DNA from: Nocardioides albus
GTDB taxonomy: Bacteria; Actinomycetota; Actinomycetes; Propionibacteriales; Nocardioidaceae
Assembly: GCF_014648255.1 (NCBI RefSeq)
Contig: NZ_BMQT01000009.1
Span: 62,001 to 126,000 of the forward strand
DNA length: 64,000 nt
Reading direction: 5' to 3'
A program made the position numbers and the translations under genes. Positions within the stretch are counted from its first letter, which is position 1. Every line of letters starts with the position of its first letter. The notes under the pieces are model-generated. The model saw only the letters and a program-made list of their open reading frames with translations, was not told the origin of the DNA and searched no databases. Below, piece by piece: positions 1-8,560 of this stretch.

Positions 1-12
1 GAGGACGGGGCC

Positions 13-909
13 ATGCTCGACGCGCTCACCACCGAGGCGTCGAGCAGCACGGGCGGGCCGGAGATCGACCAGCTCTCGGTGACCGACCTGATCGCAGCGA
101 TGAACGAGCGCGACGCGACGGTCGCGGCCTCCGTACGCTCCGCCCTGCCGACGATCGCAGCCGCTGTCACCGCGGCGACCGAGCGGATGCGAGAAGGCGG
201 TCGGCTGATCTACGTGGGCGCGGGCACGTCGGGGCGGCTCGGGGTGCTCGACGCCTCCGAGGTGCCGCCCACCTTCGGGGTCGACGAGGTGGTCGTCGGC
301 GTCATCGCCGGCGGCCCGGCAGCGCTCGTCAGCGCCGCCGAGGGGGCCGAGGACGACGAGCAGAGCGGGGCAGACGACCTGGCCGCCCTCGACGTCGGGC
401 CGCTCGACACCGTCGTCGGGATCGCCTCCAGCGGACGTACGCCTTATGTCCTCGGCGCCCTCGAGCACGCCGCCGAGATCGGCGCGCTCACCGTCGGCCT
501 CGCCTGCAACCTGGGCACACCGCTGGGGCGAGCAGCCGACCACGGGATCGAGGTGCCGGTCGGTCCCGAGGTCGTCGCCGGATCGACCCGGCTCGGGGCC
601 GGCACCGCCACGAAGATGGTGCTCAACATGCTCTCGACCGCCACCATGGTGCAGCTCGGAAGGACCTACGGATCGCTGATGGTCGACATGCGGGCCAACA
701 ACGCCAAGCTGCGTCACCGCGCGGTCCGGATGGTCACCGAAGCCACCGGGGCCGAGGACGCGACCGCGGTCCGAGCGCTCGACGAGGCGGGTTGGCACAC
801 CAAGCTCGCGATCGCGACGATCCTCACCGGCCTCTCCCCCACCGAGGCTTCCCAGGCGTTGGAGCGGGCCGGCGGCCGGCTGCGGACCGTCATCGAGGAG
901 CGTGGCTGA
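13..909 (+). CDS. murQ: N-acetylmuramic acid 6-phosphate etherase
   Basis: Predicted cytosolic etherase that splits MurNAc-6-phosphate into GlcNAc-6-phosphate and D-lactate during cell-wall recycling. The 298-residue length is normal for MurQ. The SIS-domain sugar-phosphate loop YVGAGTSGRL is at residues 67-76, followed by DASEVPPTF with the expected catalytic Glu at 83, and a second acidic cluster (GAEDDE) near 111-116. A GAGGA ribosome site at the very start of the window precedes the ATG. The stop codon overlaps the start of the anhydro-MurNAc kinase gene by one base, so the two are surely co-transcribed. The operon probably begins left of the window. Confidence 0.95.
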   Translation: MLDALTTEASSSTGGPEIDQLSVTDLIAAMNERDATVAASVRSALPTIAAAVTAATERMREGGRLIYVGAGTSGRLGVLDASEVPPTFGVDEVVVGVIAGGPAALVSAAEGAEDDEQSGADDLAALDVGPLDTVVGIASSGRTPYVLGALEHAAEIGALTVGLACNLGTPLGRAADHGIEVPVGPEVVAGSTRLGAGTATKMVLNMLSTATMVQLGRTYGSLMVDMRANNAKLRHRAVRMVTEATGAEDATAVRALDEAGWHTKLAIATILTGLSPTEASQALERAGGRLRTVIEERG

Positions 910-2072
910 TGCGCGTGCTCGGGATGATCTCCGGAACCTCCCACGACGGGATCGACATCGCTGTCGTCGACTTCGAGGTCGACGGCGACGTGCTGCACGC
1001 CCGGATCGCGCACAGCACCTCGGTGCCCTACGCCGCTGACCTTCGACAGCGGCTCATCGAGGCCATGCCGCCGGCGCCGGTCGGCTTCGACGTCGTCTGC
1101 GAGCTCGACACCCGGATCGGGCAGGCGTTCGCCGCGGCGGCGAGCCGGGCTGTCGAGGAAGCGGGTGCCGTCGACGTCGTCTGTACGCACGGCCAGACCG
1201 TCTTTCATTGGGTCGAGTGCGGGCGCGCGCTCGGCACGCTCCAGATCGGACAGCCCGCCTGGATCGCCGAGGCGACCGGCGCGACGGTCGTCTCGGACGT
1301 ACGCTCCGACGACGTCGCCGCCGGCGGACACGGTGCGCCGCTGGTGCCGCTGCTGGACGTCCGGATGCTGGCACCGCTGCTCGAGGACGGCGCCGTCGCT
1401 GCGGCGCTCAACCTCGGCGGCATCGCCAACCTCACCGTGTGCCGAAGCGCCGCAGACCCGGTCGCGTGGGACATCGGCCCCGCCAACGCTCTCATCGACG
1501 CCGTGGTCACCGACGCGCCGGGCGCAGCGACCTACGACCGCGACGGCGAGCTCGGCGCCGCCGGTGCCGTGGATCCGGCACTGCTCACCGAGCTGCTCGA
1601 CTCGCCCTACTTCGGACAGCCGGCGCCGAAGAGCACCGGCAAGGAGCTGTTCAACCTCGACTACGTCCGAGCCGCGCTCGAGCGCAGCGGCGTGGATCCC
1701 TCACTTCCCGACCTGGTCGCGACCCTCACCGAGCTCAGCGCGGTCACCGTCTCCCAGGCGGTGACCCAGGCGGGCGTCGAGGTGCTGGTGGCCTCGGGTG
1801 GCGGCGTACGCAACCCGGTGCTGATGCAACGGCTCGGCGAGCTCCTTCCCGGCGTGCGGGTCACCACCAGCGACGCCCTCGGCGTCCCGTCCGATCACAA
1901 GGAGGCGATCGCCTTCGCCCTCATCGGCTGGGCCAGCGTCCACGGGCTCCCCGGCAACGTTCCCAGCTGCACCGGTGCCGCCGGACCCCGCGTGCTCGGC
2001 CGGATCAACCCTGCGAGCGCACCCCCGCCGGCGATCGACGCCTGGCCCGGGACTCTGGTGTTCGAGCGATGA
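909..2072 (+). CDS. anmK: Anhydro-N-acetylmuramic acid kinase
   Basis: Predicted kinase that hydrolyses and phosphorylates 1,6-anhydro-MurNAc to MurNAc-6-phosphate, the substrate of the upstream murQ product. The protein has 387 residues. The family's N-terminal motif GMISGTSHDGID starts at residue 4, a GAPLVP segment lies near residue 140, and LNLGGIANLT plus DIGPANALID follow near 165-200, all typical of AnmK. The ATG at 909 touches the murQ stop and gives an N-terminus starting directly at the family motif; a longer in-frame extension back to 792 would overlap murQ and is not needed. The end overlaps the next gene by ATGA. Confidence 0.94.
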   Translation: MRVLGMISGTSHDGIDIAVVDFEVDGDVLHARIAHSTSVPYAADLRQRLIEAMPPAPVGFDVVCELDTRIGQAFAAAASRAVEEAGAVDVVCTHGQTVFHWVECGRALGTLQIGQPAWIAEATGATVVSDVRSDDVAAGGHGAPLVPLLDVRMLAPLLEDGAVAAALNLGGIANLTVCRSAADPVAWDIGPANALIDAVVTDAPGAATYDRDGELGAAGAVDPALLTELLDSPYFGQPAPKSTGKELFNLDYVRAALERSGVDPSLPDLVATLTELSAVTVSQAVTQAGVEVLVASGGGVRNPVLMQRLGELLPGVRVTTSDALGVPSDHKEAIAFALIGWASVHGLPGNVPSCTGAAGPRVLGRINPASAPPPAIDAWPGTLVFER

Positions 2073-3208
2073 CCGGCCGGGAGCCCGTCCAGGCCTACGC
2101 CGACCGTCTGCTGACCCTGGGCGACGACGGCACCCACCCGGCAGGCGCCGTCGTCGGGCTGCGCACCCCGGACGGAGCCGAGGTCGCGGCCTCCGGCTGG
2201 GCCCGTCTGCCTTCGGCGCTGGGGGCCGGAACGCCGATGCAGACCGACCACATGCTCGACCTCGCCTCGGTCACCAAGCTCGCAGCCACGACGGCGATCA
2301 CGATGCGGCTCGTCGCGGCCGGTGACCTGGGCCTCGACGACCCGGTGTGCCGGCACCTGCCCGCCTTCCGAGGCGAGGGGAAGGACGAGGCGACCATCGA
2401 GCAGCTGCTGACCCACACCGCGGGCCTACGTCCGTGGTGGCCGCTCTACGTCGCCGCGTCCAGCGGCCGGCGCAGCGAGGCGATCCAGGTCGTCCAGCAG
2501 CTCCCGCTCGCCTACCCGCCCGGCAGAGGCTGGACGTACTCCGACCTCGGCATGATCCTGCTCGGCGAGGTGATCGAGCAGATCACCACGCTCCGGTTGG
2601 ACGAGGCGTACGACCAGCTCGTGGCCGCCCCGCTGGGACTCGCCGCCCGTTTCGGACCGGTCGTCCCGGCTCGCGCCGCCACGAGCGCCGACAGCGACGG
2701 CTACGAGTACGCCATGCTCGCCACCGACGAGCCGCACCCCGTCGGCACGCCGCCGACTCGCTTCTCCCGATGGCGCAACCACCACCTCCGGGGAGAGGTC
2801 GACGACGGCAACACCGCGCACGCCCTCGACGGTGTCGCCGGGCACGCCGGCCTGTTCGCAGGCGTCGAGGACCTACTGACGTACGGAACGGCCCTGTGCG
2901 AAGGCACCTTCGTGCCGCGAGAGGTCGTCGACCGCTTCCTGACACCACACCCGGAGCATCCCGAGCAGGCGCACGGCGGCTTCCTCGGGCGGGCCGGCGA
3001 GGTCCGCTACCTCCACCATCCGGGTTTCACCGGCACCTACCTCGCCATCGCACCCGACACCGGTGTCGTCGTCGCCGGCGGCGCGACCCGCCTCCACGGC
3101 CCGCTCGGCCCGATCGCCCCCAACCCCACCCGGCTCCCGGACGTCGTGACCGGTGCCGAGATCATCTCGGTGCTGCTCGACGCGGCCGGCCTCGAGGAGG
3201 ACCGATGA
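2069..3208 (+). CDS. Beta-lactamase-fold serine hydrolase (AmiE/class C-like)
   Basis: Predicted 379-residue serine hydrolase of the beta-lactamase/penicillin-binding protein fold. It has the S-x-x-K pair as SVTK at 67-70, a Y-S-D at 157-159 in place of Y-x-N, and a late HHPGFTGT segment equivalent to the third active-site motif. There is no clear signal peptide, which suggests a cytosolic enzyme. Bacillus MurNAc-catabolic operons carry a comparable gene next to murQ (ybbE/amiE), so a role in trimming or deacylating imported muropeptides is a reasonable inference. It overlaps its neighbours by ATGA on both sides. Esterase or D-aminopeptidase activity cannot be excluded. Confidence 0.85.
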   Translation: MTGREPVQAYADRLLTLGDDGTHPAGAVVGLRTPDGAEVAASGWARLPSALGAGTPMQTDHMLDLASVTKLAATTAITMRLVAAGDLGLDDPVCRHLPAFRGEGKDEATIEQLLTHTAGLRPWWPLYVAASSGRRSEAIQVVQQLPLAYPPGRGWTYSDLGMILLGEVIEQITTLRLDEAYDQLVAAPLGLAARFGPVVPARAATSADSDGYEYAMLATDEPHPVGTPPTRFSRWRNHHLRGEVDDGNTAHALDGVAGHAGLFAGVEDLLTYGTALCEGTFVPREVVDRFLTPHPEHPEQAHGGFLGRAGEVRYLHHPGFTGTYLAIAPDTGVVVAGGATRLHGPLGPIAPNPTRLPDVVTGAEIISVLLDAAGLEEDR

Positions 3209-4812
3209 CCACCGTCCTGTCCGTACGCGACCTCTCGGTCACCTTCGACACCGGCGAGGGCCCGGTCCAGGCGCTGCACGACATCTCCCTCGACCTCGCC
3301 GCCGGCGAGACCGTCGCCGTCGTCGGCGAGTCCGGCTCCGGCAAGTCCACGCTCGCCTCCTGCGTGAACCGACTGCTGGCCGACAACGGCCGGATCACCG
3401 CCGGCACGATCACCCTCGGCGACCAGGACATCACCCACGCGCCCGAGTCGGTCATGACCGCGATCCGGGGTCGCCGCGTCGGCCTCGTGCCGCAGGACCC
3501 GATGACCAACCTCAACCCGGTGATGACCGTCGGTGCGCAGATCACCGAGGCGCTGGAGGTGCACGGTCTCGCCTCGGGCGGCACGGCCCGCGACCGGGCG
3601 ATCGACCTGCTCGGCCAGGCCGGCATCGACCGGCCGGAGGCCCGCTTCCGCCAGTATCCGCACGAGTTCTCCGGCGGGATGCGGCAACGGGTGCTCATCG
3701 CGATGGCGCTCGCCTGCCGTCCCGAGGTGCTCCTCGCCGACGAGCCGACCTCCGCGCTCGACGTCACCGTGCAGCGCCGCGTCCTCGACCAGATGACCGA
3801 GCTCACCGCCGAGCTCGGCACCAGCGTGCTCCTCATCACCCACGACCTCGCCCTGGCCGCCGAGCGCGCCGACCGGGTCGTCGTCATGCACCGCGGTCGG
3901 GTCGTGGAGAGCGGCGACGCGGCCACGATCATCGCCGATCCCCGCCACGAGTACACCCAGCGGCTGCTGGCCGCCGCGCCCGCGATGTCCGACGTCAAGG
4001 TCACCCCGATCGCTGCCGACGAGCAGGCCGAGACCCTCCTCGAGGTGACCGGCGCCGTACGCCGCTACCGCATCCGCGGGCAACGCGAGCACCTGCACGC
4101 CGTCGACGGGATCGACCTGACCATCCCGAAGGGACGCACAGTCGCCATCGTCGGCGAGTCCGGGTCCGGCAAGTCCACCGCCGCCCGACTCGCGCTCCGC
4201 CTCGAGCGGGCCGACGGCGGCACGATCCGCTACCGCGGCACCGACGTGGCGAGCCTGCGCGGCAAGGAGCTCCTCGCCTATCGGCGCGCCATCCAGCCGG
4301 TCTTCCAGAACCCCTACGCCTCCCTCGACCCGCGCTACACGATCGGTCAGGTCATCGACGAGCCCCTGCGCGTCCACCGCATCGGCGACGCCGCGAGCCG
4401 CCGCCGGACCGTGGCCGAGCTGCTCGACCGGGTCGCCCTGCCCGCGGCGTACGCCCAGCGGCGGCCGCACGAGCTCTCCGGTGGCCAACGCCAGCGCGTC
4501 GCGATCGCCCGTGCCCTCGCGCTCGACCCGGAGCTGGTCGTCATGGATGAGGCGGTCAGCGCCCTCGACGTCCTCGTCCAGGAGCAGATCCTGGAGCTGA
4601 TGGTCGACCTCCAACGGGACCAGGGCCTCTCCTACCTCTTCATCAGCCACGACCTCGCCGTCGTCCACCTCGTCGCCCACCACGTCTACGTCATGAAGGC
4701 CGGCAAGATCGTCGAGGACGGCGACCCGGCCACCGTCTTCGACTCCCCTCAGCACCCCTACACCCAGCAGCTCGTCGCCGCCGTACCGCGGCCCCGCCAC
4801 CAGGCGTCGTAG
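3205..4812 (+). CDS. Peptide-type ABC transporter, fused two-ATPase protein
   Basis: A 535-residue protein with two complete ABC ATPase domains, equivalent to DppD and DppF in one chain. Walker A GESGSGKST is at about 41-49 and again near 316-324. The signature motifs are FSGGMRQR (near 155) and LSGGQRQR (near 424), and each half has a D-E aspartate/glutamate Walker B. The oligopeptide-transporter C-terminal motif (HEYTQRLL, HPYTQQLV) follows each domain. It overlaps the upstream hydrolase gene by ATGA and closes the murQ operon. The matching permeases and binding protein are not downstream, so they probably lie left of the window. Muropeptide import is the inferred job. Confidence 0.92.
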   Translation: MTTVLSVRDLSVTFDTGEGPVQALHDISLDLAAGETVAVVGESGSGKSTLASCVNRLLADNGRITAGTITLGDQDITHAPESVMTAIRGRRVGLVPQDPMTNLNPVMTVGAQITEALEVHGLASGGTARDRAIDLLGQAGIDRPEARFRQYPHEFSGGMRQRVLIAMALACRPEVLLADEPTSALDVTVQRRVLDQMTELTAELGTSVLLITHDLALAAERADRVVVMHRGRVVESGDAATIIADPRHEYTQRLLAAAPAMSDVKVTPIAADEQAETLLEVTGAVRRYRIRGQREHLHAVDGIDLTIPKGRTVAIVGESGSGKSTAARLALRLERADGGTIRYRGTDVASLRGKELLAYRRAIQPVFQNPYASLDPRYTIGQVIDEPLRVHRIGDAASRRRTVAELLDRVALPAAYAQRRPHELSGGQRQRVAIARALALDPELVVMDEAVSALDVLVQEQILELMVDLQRDQGLSYLFISHDLAVVHLVAHHVYVMKAGKIVEDGDPATVFDSPQHPYTQQLVAAVPRPRHQAS

Positions 4813-4827
4813 CGTTGGAAGCCGGAG

Positions 4828-5020
4828 CTAGTCGGCCTCGGAGATCTGGCGCAGGGTGGCGACGATCTTGGCCTCCGGCCAGTGAGTCGCGTGCAGCTGC
4901 GCGAACACCTGCTGCCCGGCGATCGCCTCCTCGAGAGTGTCGTAGCGGGTCAGCGCCCAGCCGCCGACGACCTCCTTGGCCTCGGCGTACGGACCGTCGC
5001 ATCGACATCGGAAGAACTTT
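4828..5020 (-). pseudogene. Remnant of a YCII-type domain protein (C-terminal half)
   Basis: On the minus strand an open frame ending at 4828 encodes DGPYAEAKEVVGGWAL, a run of TRYDTLEEAIAG, then LHATHWPEAKIVATLRQI. This follows the C-terminal half of YCII-related proteins (DGP(F/Y)AE.KEV.GG..., then an H-HW segment and a final R-Q strand). The N-terminal half with its usual first beta strand is absent, and no ribosome site or good start precedes the conserved part. The 5' limit given is approximate. It is best read as a decayed fragment; an intact short gene using a TTG start is possible but less likely. Confidence 0.5.
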
Positions 5021-5115
5021 TCCAAAGGCCCTGATTCACCATCGGACAGCGCTTTCCGGAAGGTATCGCACCAGACCGGATCGGCATTGGACGGCCCTGA
5101 GCGCCTCACGCGAGC

Positions 5116-6840
5116 ATGACTTCCATGACGCCACATGAGACGTACGTCACACCTCCCGCCTCCTCGACCCGGTGGCCGGCTCGCACCCTTGGCCTGGCGA
5201 TCGCCCTCCTCTGCGCCCTGACTCTCACCGCCCCGTCCGCCGTCGCCGGGCAGGCACCTCCACCCCCGCCTGGCGACCCGACGGACACATCCGTGGCCTG
5301 GGCTCAGGCAGACGAGATCCGCGCCCGGATCAAGCCACCGACGTTCCCCGAGCGTGCGGTCAGCGTCGTCGACTTCGGCGCCGATCCCTCGGGCCAGGGG
5401 AAGAGCACCGACGCCTTCCGGGACGCGATCGCGGCGATCGCCGAGGCCGGAGGCGGGCGGGTCGAGGTGCCTGCGGGCGTCTTCCTGACCGGCGCGATCC
5501 ACCTGAAGAGCAACGTGAACCTCCACCTCGCCGACGAGGCGACGATCCGCTTCAGCCGCGACAAGGCGGACTTCCTGCCCGTGGTGAAGACGCGCTACGA
5601 GGGTGTCGAGCTCTACAACTACTCCCCCTTCATCTACGCCTACCAGGTCGAGAACGTCGCGGTGACCGGCAACGGGACCCTGGACGGCAACGCCGACGCC
5701 GACAACTGGTGGGACTGGAAGGCGGACAGCCCCCGCCCCGAGACGCCGGACCGCAACGAGCTCTTCCGGATGGGCGAGGAGGGTGTACCGGTCGAGGAGC
5801 GCGTCTTCGGCGCCGGCCACTACATCCGGCCGAGCTTCGTCGAGTTCTACGAGAGCCGCAACATCCTGGTCCAGGGCGTCACCCTGAACCGGTCCCCGAT
5901 GTGGCTGCTGCACCCGACCCTGTCGGAGAACGTGACCATCGACGGCGTCCACCTGGAGAGCCTCGGCCCCAACAACGACGGCGTGAACCCCGAGTCGAGC
6001 CGCGACGTGCTCATCAAGAACACCTTCTTCAACACCGGCGACGACAACATCGCGATCAAGTCGGGCCGCAACGCCGAGGGGCGCCGCATCGGCGTACCCG
6101 CCGAGAACATCCTCATCGAGAACAACTACATGCAGGCCGGCCACGGGGCCGTGGTCGCCGGCAGCGAGATGTCCGGCGGCGTACGCAACGTCTTCGCGCA
6201 GGACAACGTCATGGACAGCCCCGATCTCGACCGGGTGGTCCGGATCAAGACCAACTCCGTACGCGGCGGGGTGGTCGAGGACATCTACGTGCGCGACAAC
6301 GCGGTCCCGCAGCAGGGCGGCCAGGCGGTCTGGGTCGACTTCCGCTACGAGGAGGGCGACGCGGGCGACTTCACCCCGACAGTGCGGGACATCTACATCG
6401 AGGACCTGCACAGCGTCGGCGGCACCCACGCGATCTTCCTGCGCGGCTACGAACGCTCGCCGATCACCAACATCAACATCTTGAACTCCTCCTTCTCCGG
6501 AGTCCGCACGCCCATGCTCGCCGAGCACGTCCAGGGCCTGCGGCTGGTCGACACCACCATCAACGCCCAGCCCGCCGACGCGGTCGTCTGCCAGGGCACC
6601 GTCTGGCTCGGGATCCCCGAGAAGCTGGTCGGTTCCGGTGTCGAGGACCGGGTCGTGGACGGACGGCGGTGCCTCTCGGAGCAGTTCGCCGAGGAGCACC
6701 CCTGGTCCTCCCCCGGCGAGTTCCGTGCGTACGTCGCGGAGCGGACCACCGCCTTGCTGAAGGCCGACGTGATCTCCGAGGCGGAGAAGGAGGCCCTCCA
6801 GGAGGCTGCCGCCCAGACCGCCATCGGAGTCCGTCGCTGA
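5116..6840 (+). CDS. Secreted glycoside hydrolase family 28 (polygalacturonase-like)
   Basis: Predicted secreted right-handed beta-helix enzyme of 574 residues, probably hydrolysing galacturonan or related pectic chains. Residues 1-45 form a signal peptide (TRWPAR, then a Leu/Ala-rich core ending near AVAG). A pectate-lyase-3-like start (VVDFGADPSG) follows. The GH28 catalytic set is present in order: PNNDGVN near 285, GDDNIAIKSG near 308, GHGAVVAGSE near 341 and RIKTN near 375. The start is uncertain: ATG codons at 5116 and 5125 both lack a strong ribosome site. It is monocistronic and convergent with the TauE-like gene. No other pectin gene is nearby. Confidence 0.9.
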   Translation: MTSMTPHETYVTPPASSTRWPARTLGLAIALLCALTLTAPSAVAGQAPPPPPGDPTDTSVAWAQADEIRARIKPPTFPERAVSVVDFGADPSGQGKSTDAFRDAIAAIAEAGGGRVEVPAGVFLTGAIHLKSNVNLHLADEATIRFSRDKADFLPVVKTRYEGVELYNYSPFIYAYQVENVAVTGNGTLDGNADADNWWDWKADSPRPETPDRNELFRMGEEGVPVEERVFGAGHYIRPSFVEFYESRNILVQGVTLNRSPMWLLHPTLSENVTIDGVHLESLGPNNDGVNPESSRDVLIKNTFFNTGDDNIAIKSGRNAEGRRIGVPAENILIENNYMQAGHGAVVAGSEMSGGVRNVFAQDNVMDSPDLDRVVRIKTNSVRGGVVEDIYVRDNAVPQQGGQAVWVDFRYEEGDAGDFTPTVRDIYIEDLHSVGGTHAIFLRGYERSPITNINILNSSFSGVRTPMLAEHVQGLRLVDTTINAQPADAVVCQGTVWLGIPEKLVGSGVEDRVVDGRRCLSEQFAEEHPWSSPGEFRAYVAERTTALLKADVISEAEKEALQEAAAQTAIGVRR

Positions 6841-6849
6841 CGCTGGCCT

Positions 6850-6882
6850 GAGCCCGCCGCCGGATCAGACGTTGGCGGGCTC
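6850..6882. terminator. Probable bidirectional terminator hairpin
   Basis: Perfect 9-bp stem GAGCCCGCC at 6850-6858 pairing with GGCGGGCTC at 6874-6882. It lies between the convergent GH28 and TauE-like genes and overlaps the last codons of the latter. There is no T-run, as is common in GC-rich actinobacteria. Confidence 0.5.
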
Positions 6883-7761
6883 GGGCTCGGGCTCGGTCGC
6901 CGGCGTCTCGGCGGACCGACGGCCAGCCTTGCGCACCGCCAAGACGATGATGACGGCGGCCACGGCGAAGAGCAGACCGTACGCAGCCACGGACTCGGCC
7001 TCGAAGCTGCGCAGAAGCGTACGTCCGTTGGTGACCAGGATGATGCTGCCGACCAGGCCGCCGAGCATCGGCAGCGAGAGGTGCTTGACGAGGTAGGCGG
7101 CGAGCGGGGCAGCGACCACGCCACCGATGAGCAGCCCGCCGATGACCCGCCAGTCGAGCGCCTCCCCCGCCAGGCCGACGAGAAAGCCGACGCTCGCCGA
7201 GACCGTGGTCACGAACTCGGCGGTCGAGACCGAGCCGATCACCTTGCGCGGATGCAGCGTGCGGCTGGAGATCAGCGTGGGCGTGGTGACCGGGCCCCAG
7301 CCACCGCCGCCGGTGGCGTCGATGAAGCCGCCGAACAGACCCAGCGGAGCGAGCAGACCCAGTCCCGGACGACGGCCCGATATGAAGACCGGTGGCTTCC
7401 CGAAGACGAAGCGCGCGACGATGTAGAGACCCAGCAGGAGCAGAAGACCGGCCACCCAGGGCGTCGCACTCTCGGTGGAGAGATTGGAGAGGACCGTCGC
7501 ACCGGCGAAGGCGCCGATGCCGCCGGGGATCGCGATCTTGGCCACGACCTTCCAGTCGACGTTGCCGAGTCGCCAGTGGGCGACACCCGAAGCGAACGTC
7601 GTGCCGACCTCGGCCAGATGTACGGATGCGGACGCTACTGCTGGGGCGACGCCGGTTGCGACCAGCAGGGTGCTCGAGGTGACTCCGTAGGCCATGCCCA
7701 GGGAACCGTCGACGGCTTGGGCGGCCAGGCCGACCAGAGCAAAGATGATCAGCCGCTCCAT
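6865..7761 (-). CDS. TauE/SafE family sulfite/anion exporter
   Basis: Predicted 298-residue integral membrane protein of the TauE/SafE (DUF81) family, which moves sulfite, sulfonates or related anions across the cytoplasmic membrane. About eight hydrophobic segments are visible. The N-terminal half carries the family pattern AQAVDGSLGMAYG near residues 14-26, and the second half has the related GGFIDATGGGGWGP near 135-150. An AGGAGG ribosome site stands just upstream of the ATG. It is a single-gene unit. The upstream region (7762-7830) is unusually AT-rich and carries a GTAAT/ATTAC inverted repeat at 7792-7810 that may be an operator. Substrate cannot be read from sequence. Confidence 0.9.
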   Translation of the reverse strand: MERLIIFALVGLAAQAVDGSLGMAYGVTSSTLLVATGVAPAVASASVHLAEVGTTFASGVAHWRLGNVDWKVVAKIAIPGGIGAFAGATVLSNLSTESATPWVAGLLLLLGLYIVARFVFGKPPVFISGRRPGLGLLAPLGLFGGFIDATGGGGWGPVTTPTLISSRTLHPRKVIGSVSTAEFVTTVSASVGFLVGLAGEALDWRVIGGLLIGGVVAAPLAAYLVKHLSLPMLGGLVGSIILVTNGRTLLRSFEAESVAAYGLLFAVAAVIIVLAVRKAGRRSAETPATEPEPEPANV

Positions 7762-7791
7762 GCGGGCCTCCTGGTGCGAGGATCGTGGGAT

Positions 7792-7810
7792 GTAATGTAA
7801 CTCTAATTAC
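7792..7810 (-). promoter_or_regulatory. AT-rich promoter/operator region of the TauE-like gene
   Basis: Inverted repeat GTAAT (7792-7796) and ATTAC (7806-7810) in an AT-rich island upstream of the exporter start at 7761. The minus strand also shows a TATAGT hexamer close by. No regulator gene is adjacent, so the controlling protein is unknown. Confidence 0.35.
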
Positions 7811-7922
7811 TATAGATAGTTGTTTCAGGGGTGGACGAATCGTCTCGGTGGGTGGCGCGTCGGTCGAGCTTGTCGACCCCGGTGGTCGAGCTTGTCGTGA
7901 CCACCCTGCAAGGAACCCCCTG

Positions 7923-8234
7923 CCCCGCTGGTCGAGCCGCCTCACCCCGCTGGACGACCCGCCTCACCCCGCTGGACGACCCGCCTCACCCCGCTGGACG
8001 ACCCGCCTCACCCCGCTGGACGACCCGCCTCACCCCGCTGGACGACCCGCCTCACCCCGCTGGACGACCCGCCTCAACCCGCTGGACGACCCGCCTCACC
8101 CCGCTGGACGACCCGCCTCACCCCGCTGGACGACCCGCCTCACCCCGCTGGACGACCCGCCTCACCTCGCTGGTCGACCCGCCTCACCCCGCTGGACGAC
8201 CCGCCTCACCTCGCTGGTCGAGCCGCCGGAGCCG
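7923..8234. repeat. 22-bp tandem repeat, about 14 copies
   Basis: The anchor GCTGG recurs at 7927, 7949, 7971 and every 22 bases to 8213, giving 14 units. The common unit reads CGCTGGACGACCCGCCTCAC plus two bases. The first unit and the last few are variants carrying GGTCGA in place of GGACGA, so the outer units look older and the middle ones freshly amplified. There are no spacers between units. All open frames through it are products of the repeat and show no protein family. From 7830 to 8524 I see no gene. Confidence 0.92.
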
Positions 8235-8258
8235 CTAGGCGGAGGCGTGTCGAGACCA
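8213..8258. repeat. Interspersed repeat-like element beside the tandem array
   Basis: The last array unit runs into GGTCGAGCCGCCGGAGCCGC and ends with GTGTCGAGACCA. The GGTCGAG and TCGAGACC ends are roughly inverted and the core is GC-rich. It resembles short interspersed elements I have seen in related genomes; the 22-bp unit appears to derive from its GGTCGAGCCGCC end. A second GGTCGAGCTTGTCG copy stands at about 7861-7895. Confidence 0.4.
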
Positions 8259-8524
8259 ACACGGTCGGTTCGGGACACCTCGCTACGCGACTGTTTCTTC
8301 GTTTCAAGGTTCGCCGCCGACCCGATCTCGAGTGTTTCTCGATCAGCCACCGCGTCAAGGACGCCCTTCGGGCGCCGCTTCGCGGTGGCCTACGGCCATC
8401 CTTGACCCGGCACCTGATCGAGAAAAGAATTTCGCCAGTATCGGGGCGGCGGCGAGGGTGTGGCGCGGAGATCACGTCACATGTTCGCGGACCGCGTAAT
8501 TCGGGGTTGACCTGCACAAACAGG

Positions 8525-8553
8525 TAGACTCGGGGTGGTGTTTCGCATATAAT
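8525..8553 (+). promoter_or_regulatory. Promoter for leaderless DUF222-HNH mRNA
   Basis: A perfect -10 TATAAT is at 8548-8553 and a -35-like TAGACT at 8525-8530, with exactly 17 bp between. The ATG of the next gene is at 8561, seven bases past the -10, and there is no ribosome site, so the mRNA most likely starts at the ATG. Confidence 0.7.
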
Positions 8554-8560
8554 TGGGTGT

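Noticed and set aside
3037..4800. 587-codon minus-strand open frame antisense to the two-ATPase gene
   Set aside because: Low-complexity composition typical of antisense frames in GC-rich genes; no motif.
4828..6699. A 623-codon minus-strand gene covering the GH28 region
   Set aside because: Only the last 65 or so codons resemble a protein (YCII type); the rest is antisense to the GH28 gene, which has all its catalytic motifs.
7923..8234. CRISPR array
   Set aside because: Units are directly adjacent with no spacers, and no cas genes are near.
7785..8405. Open frames of 130-200 codons through the tandem repeat, apparently a repetitive Pro/Arg protein
   Set aside because: All plus-strand frames stay open because the 22-bp unit lacks stops; no ribosome site and the peptide simply repeats every 22 residues.
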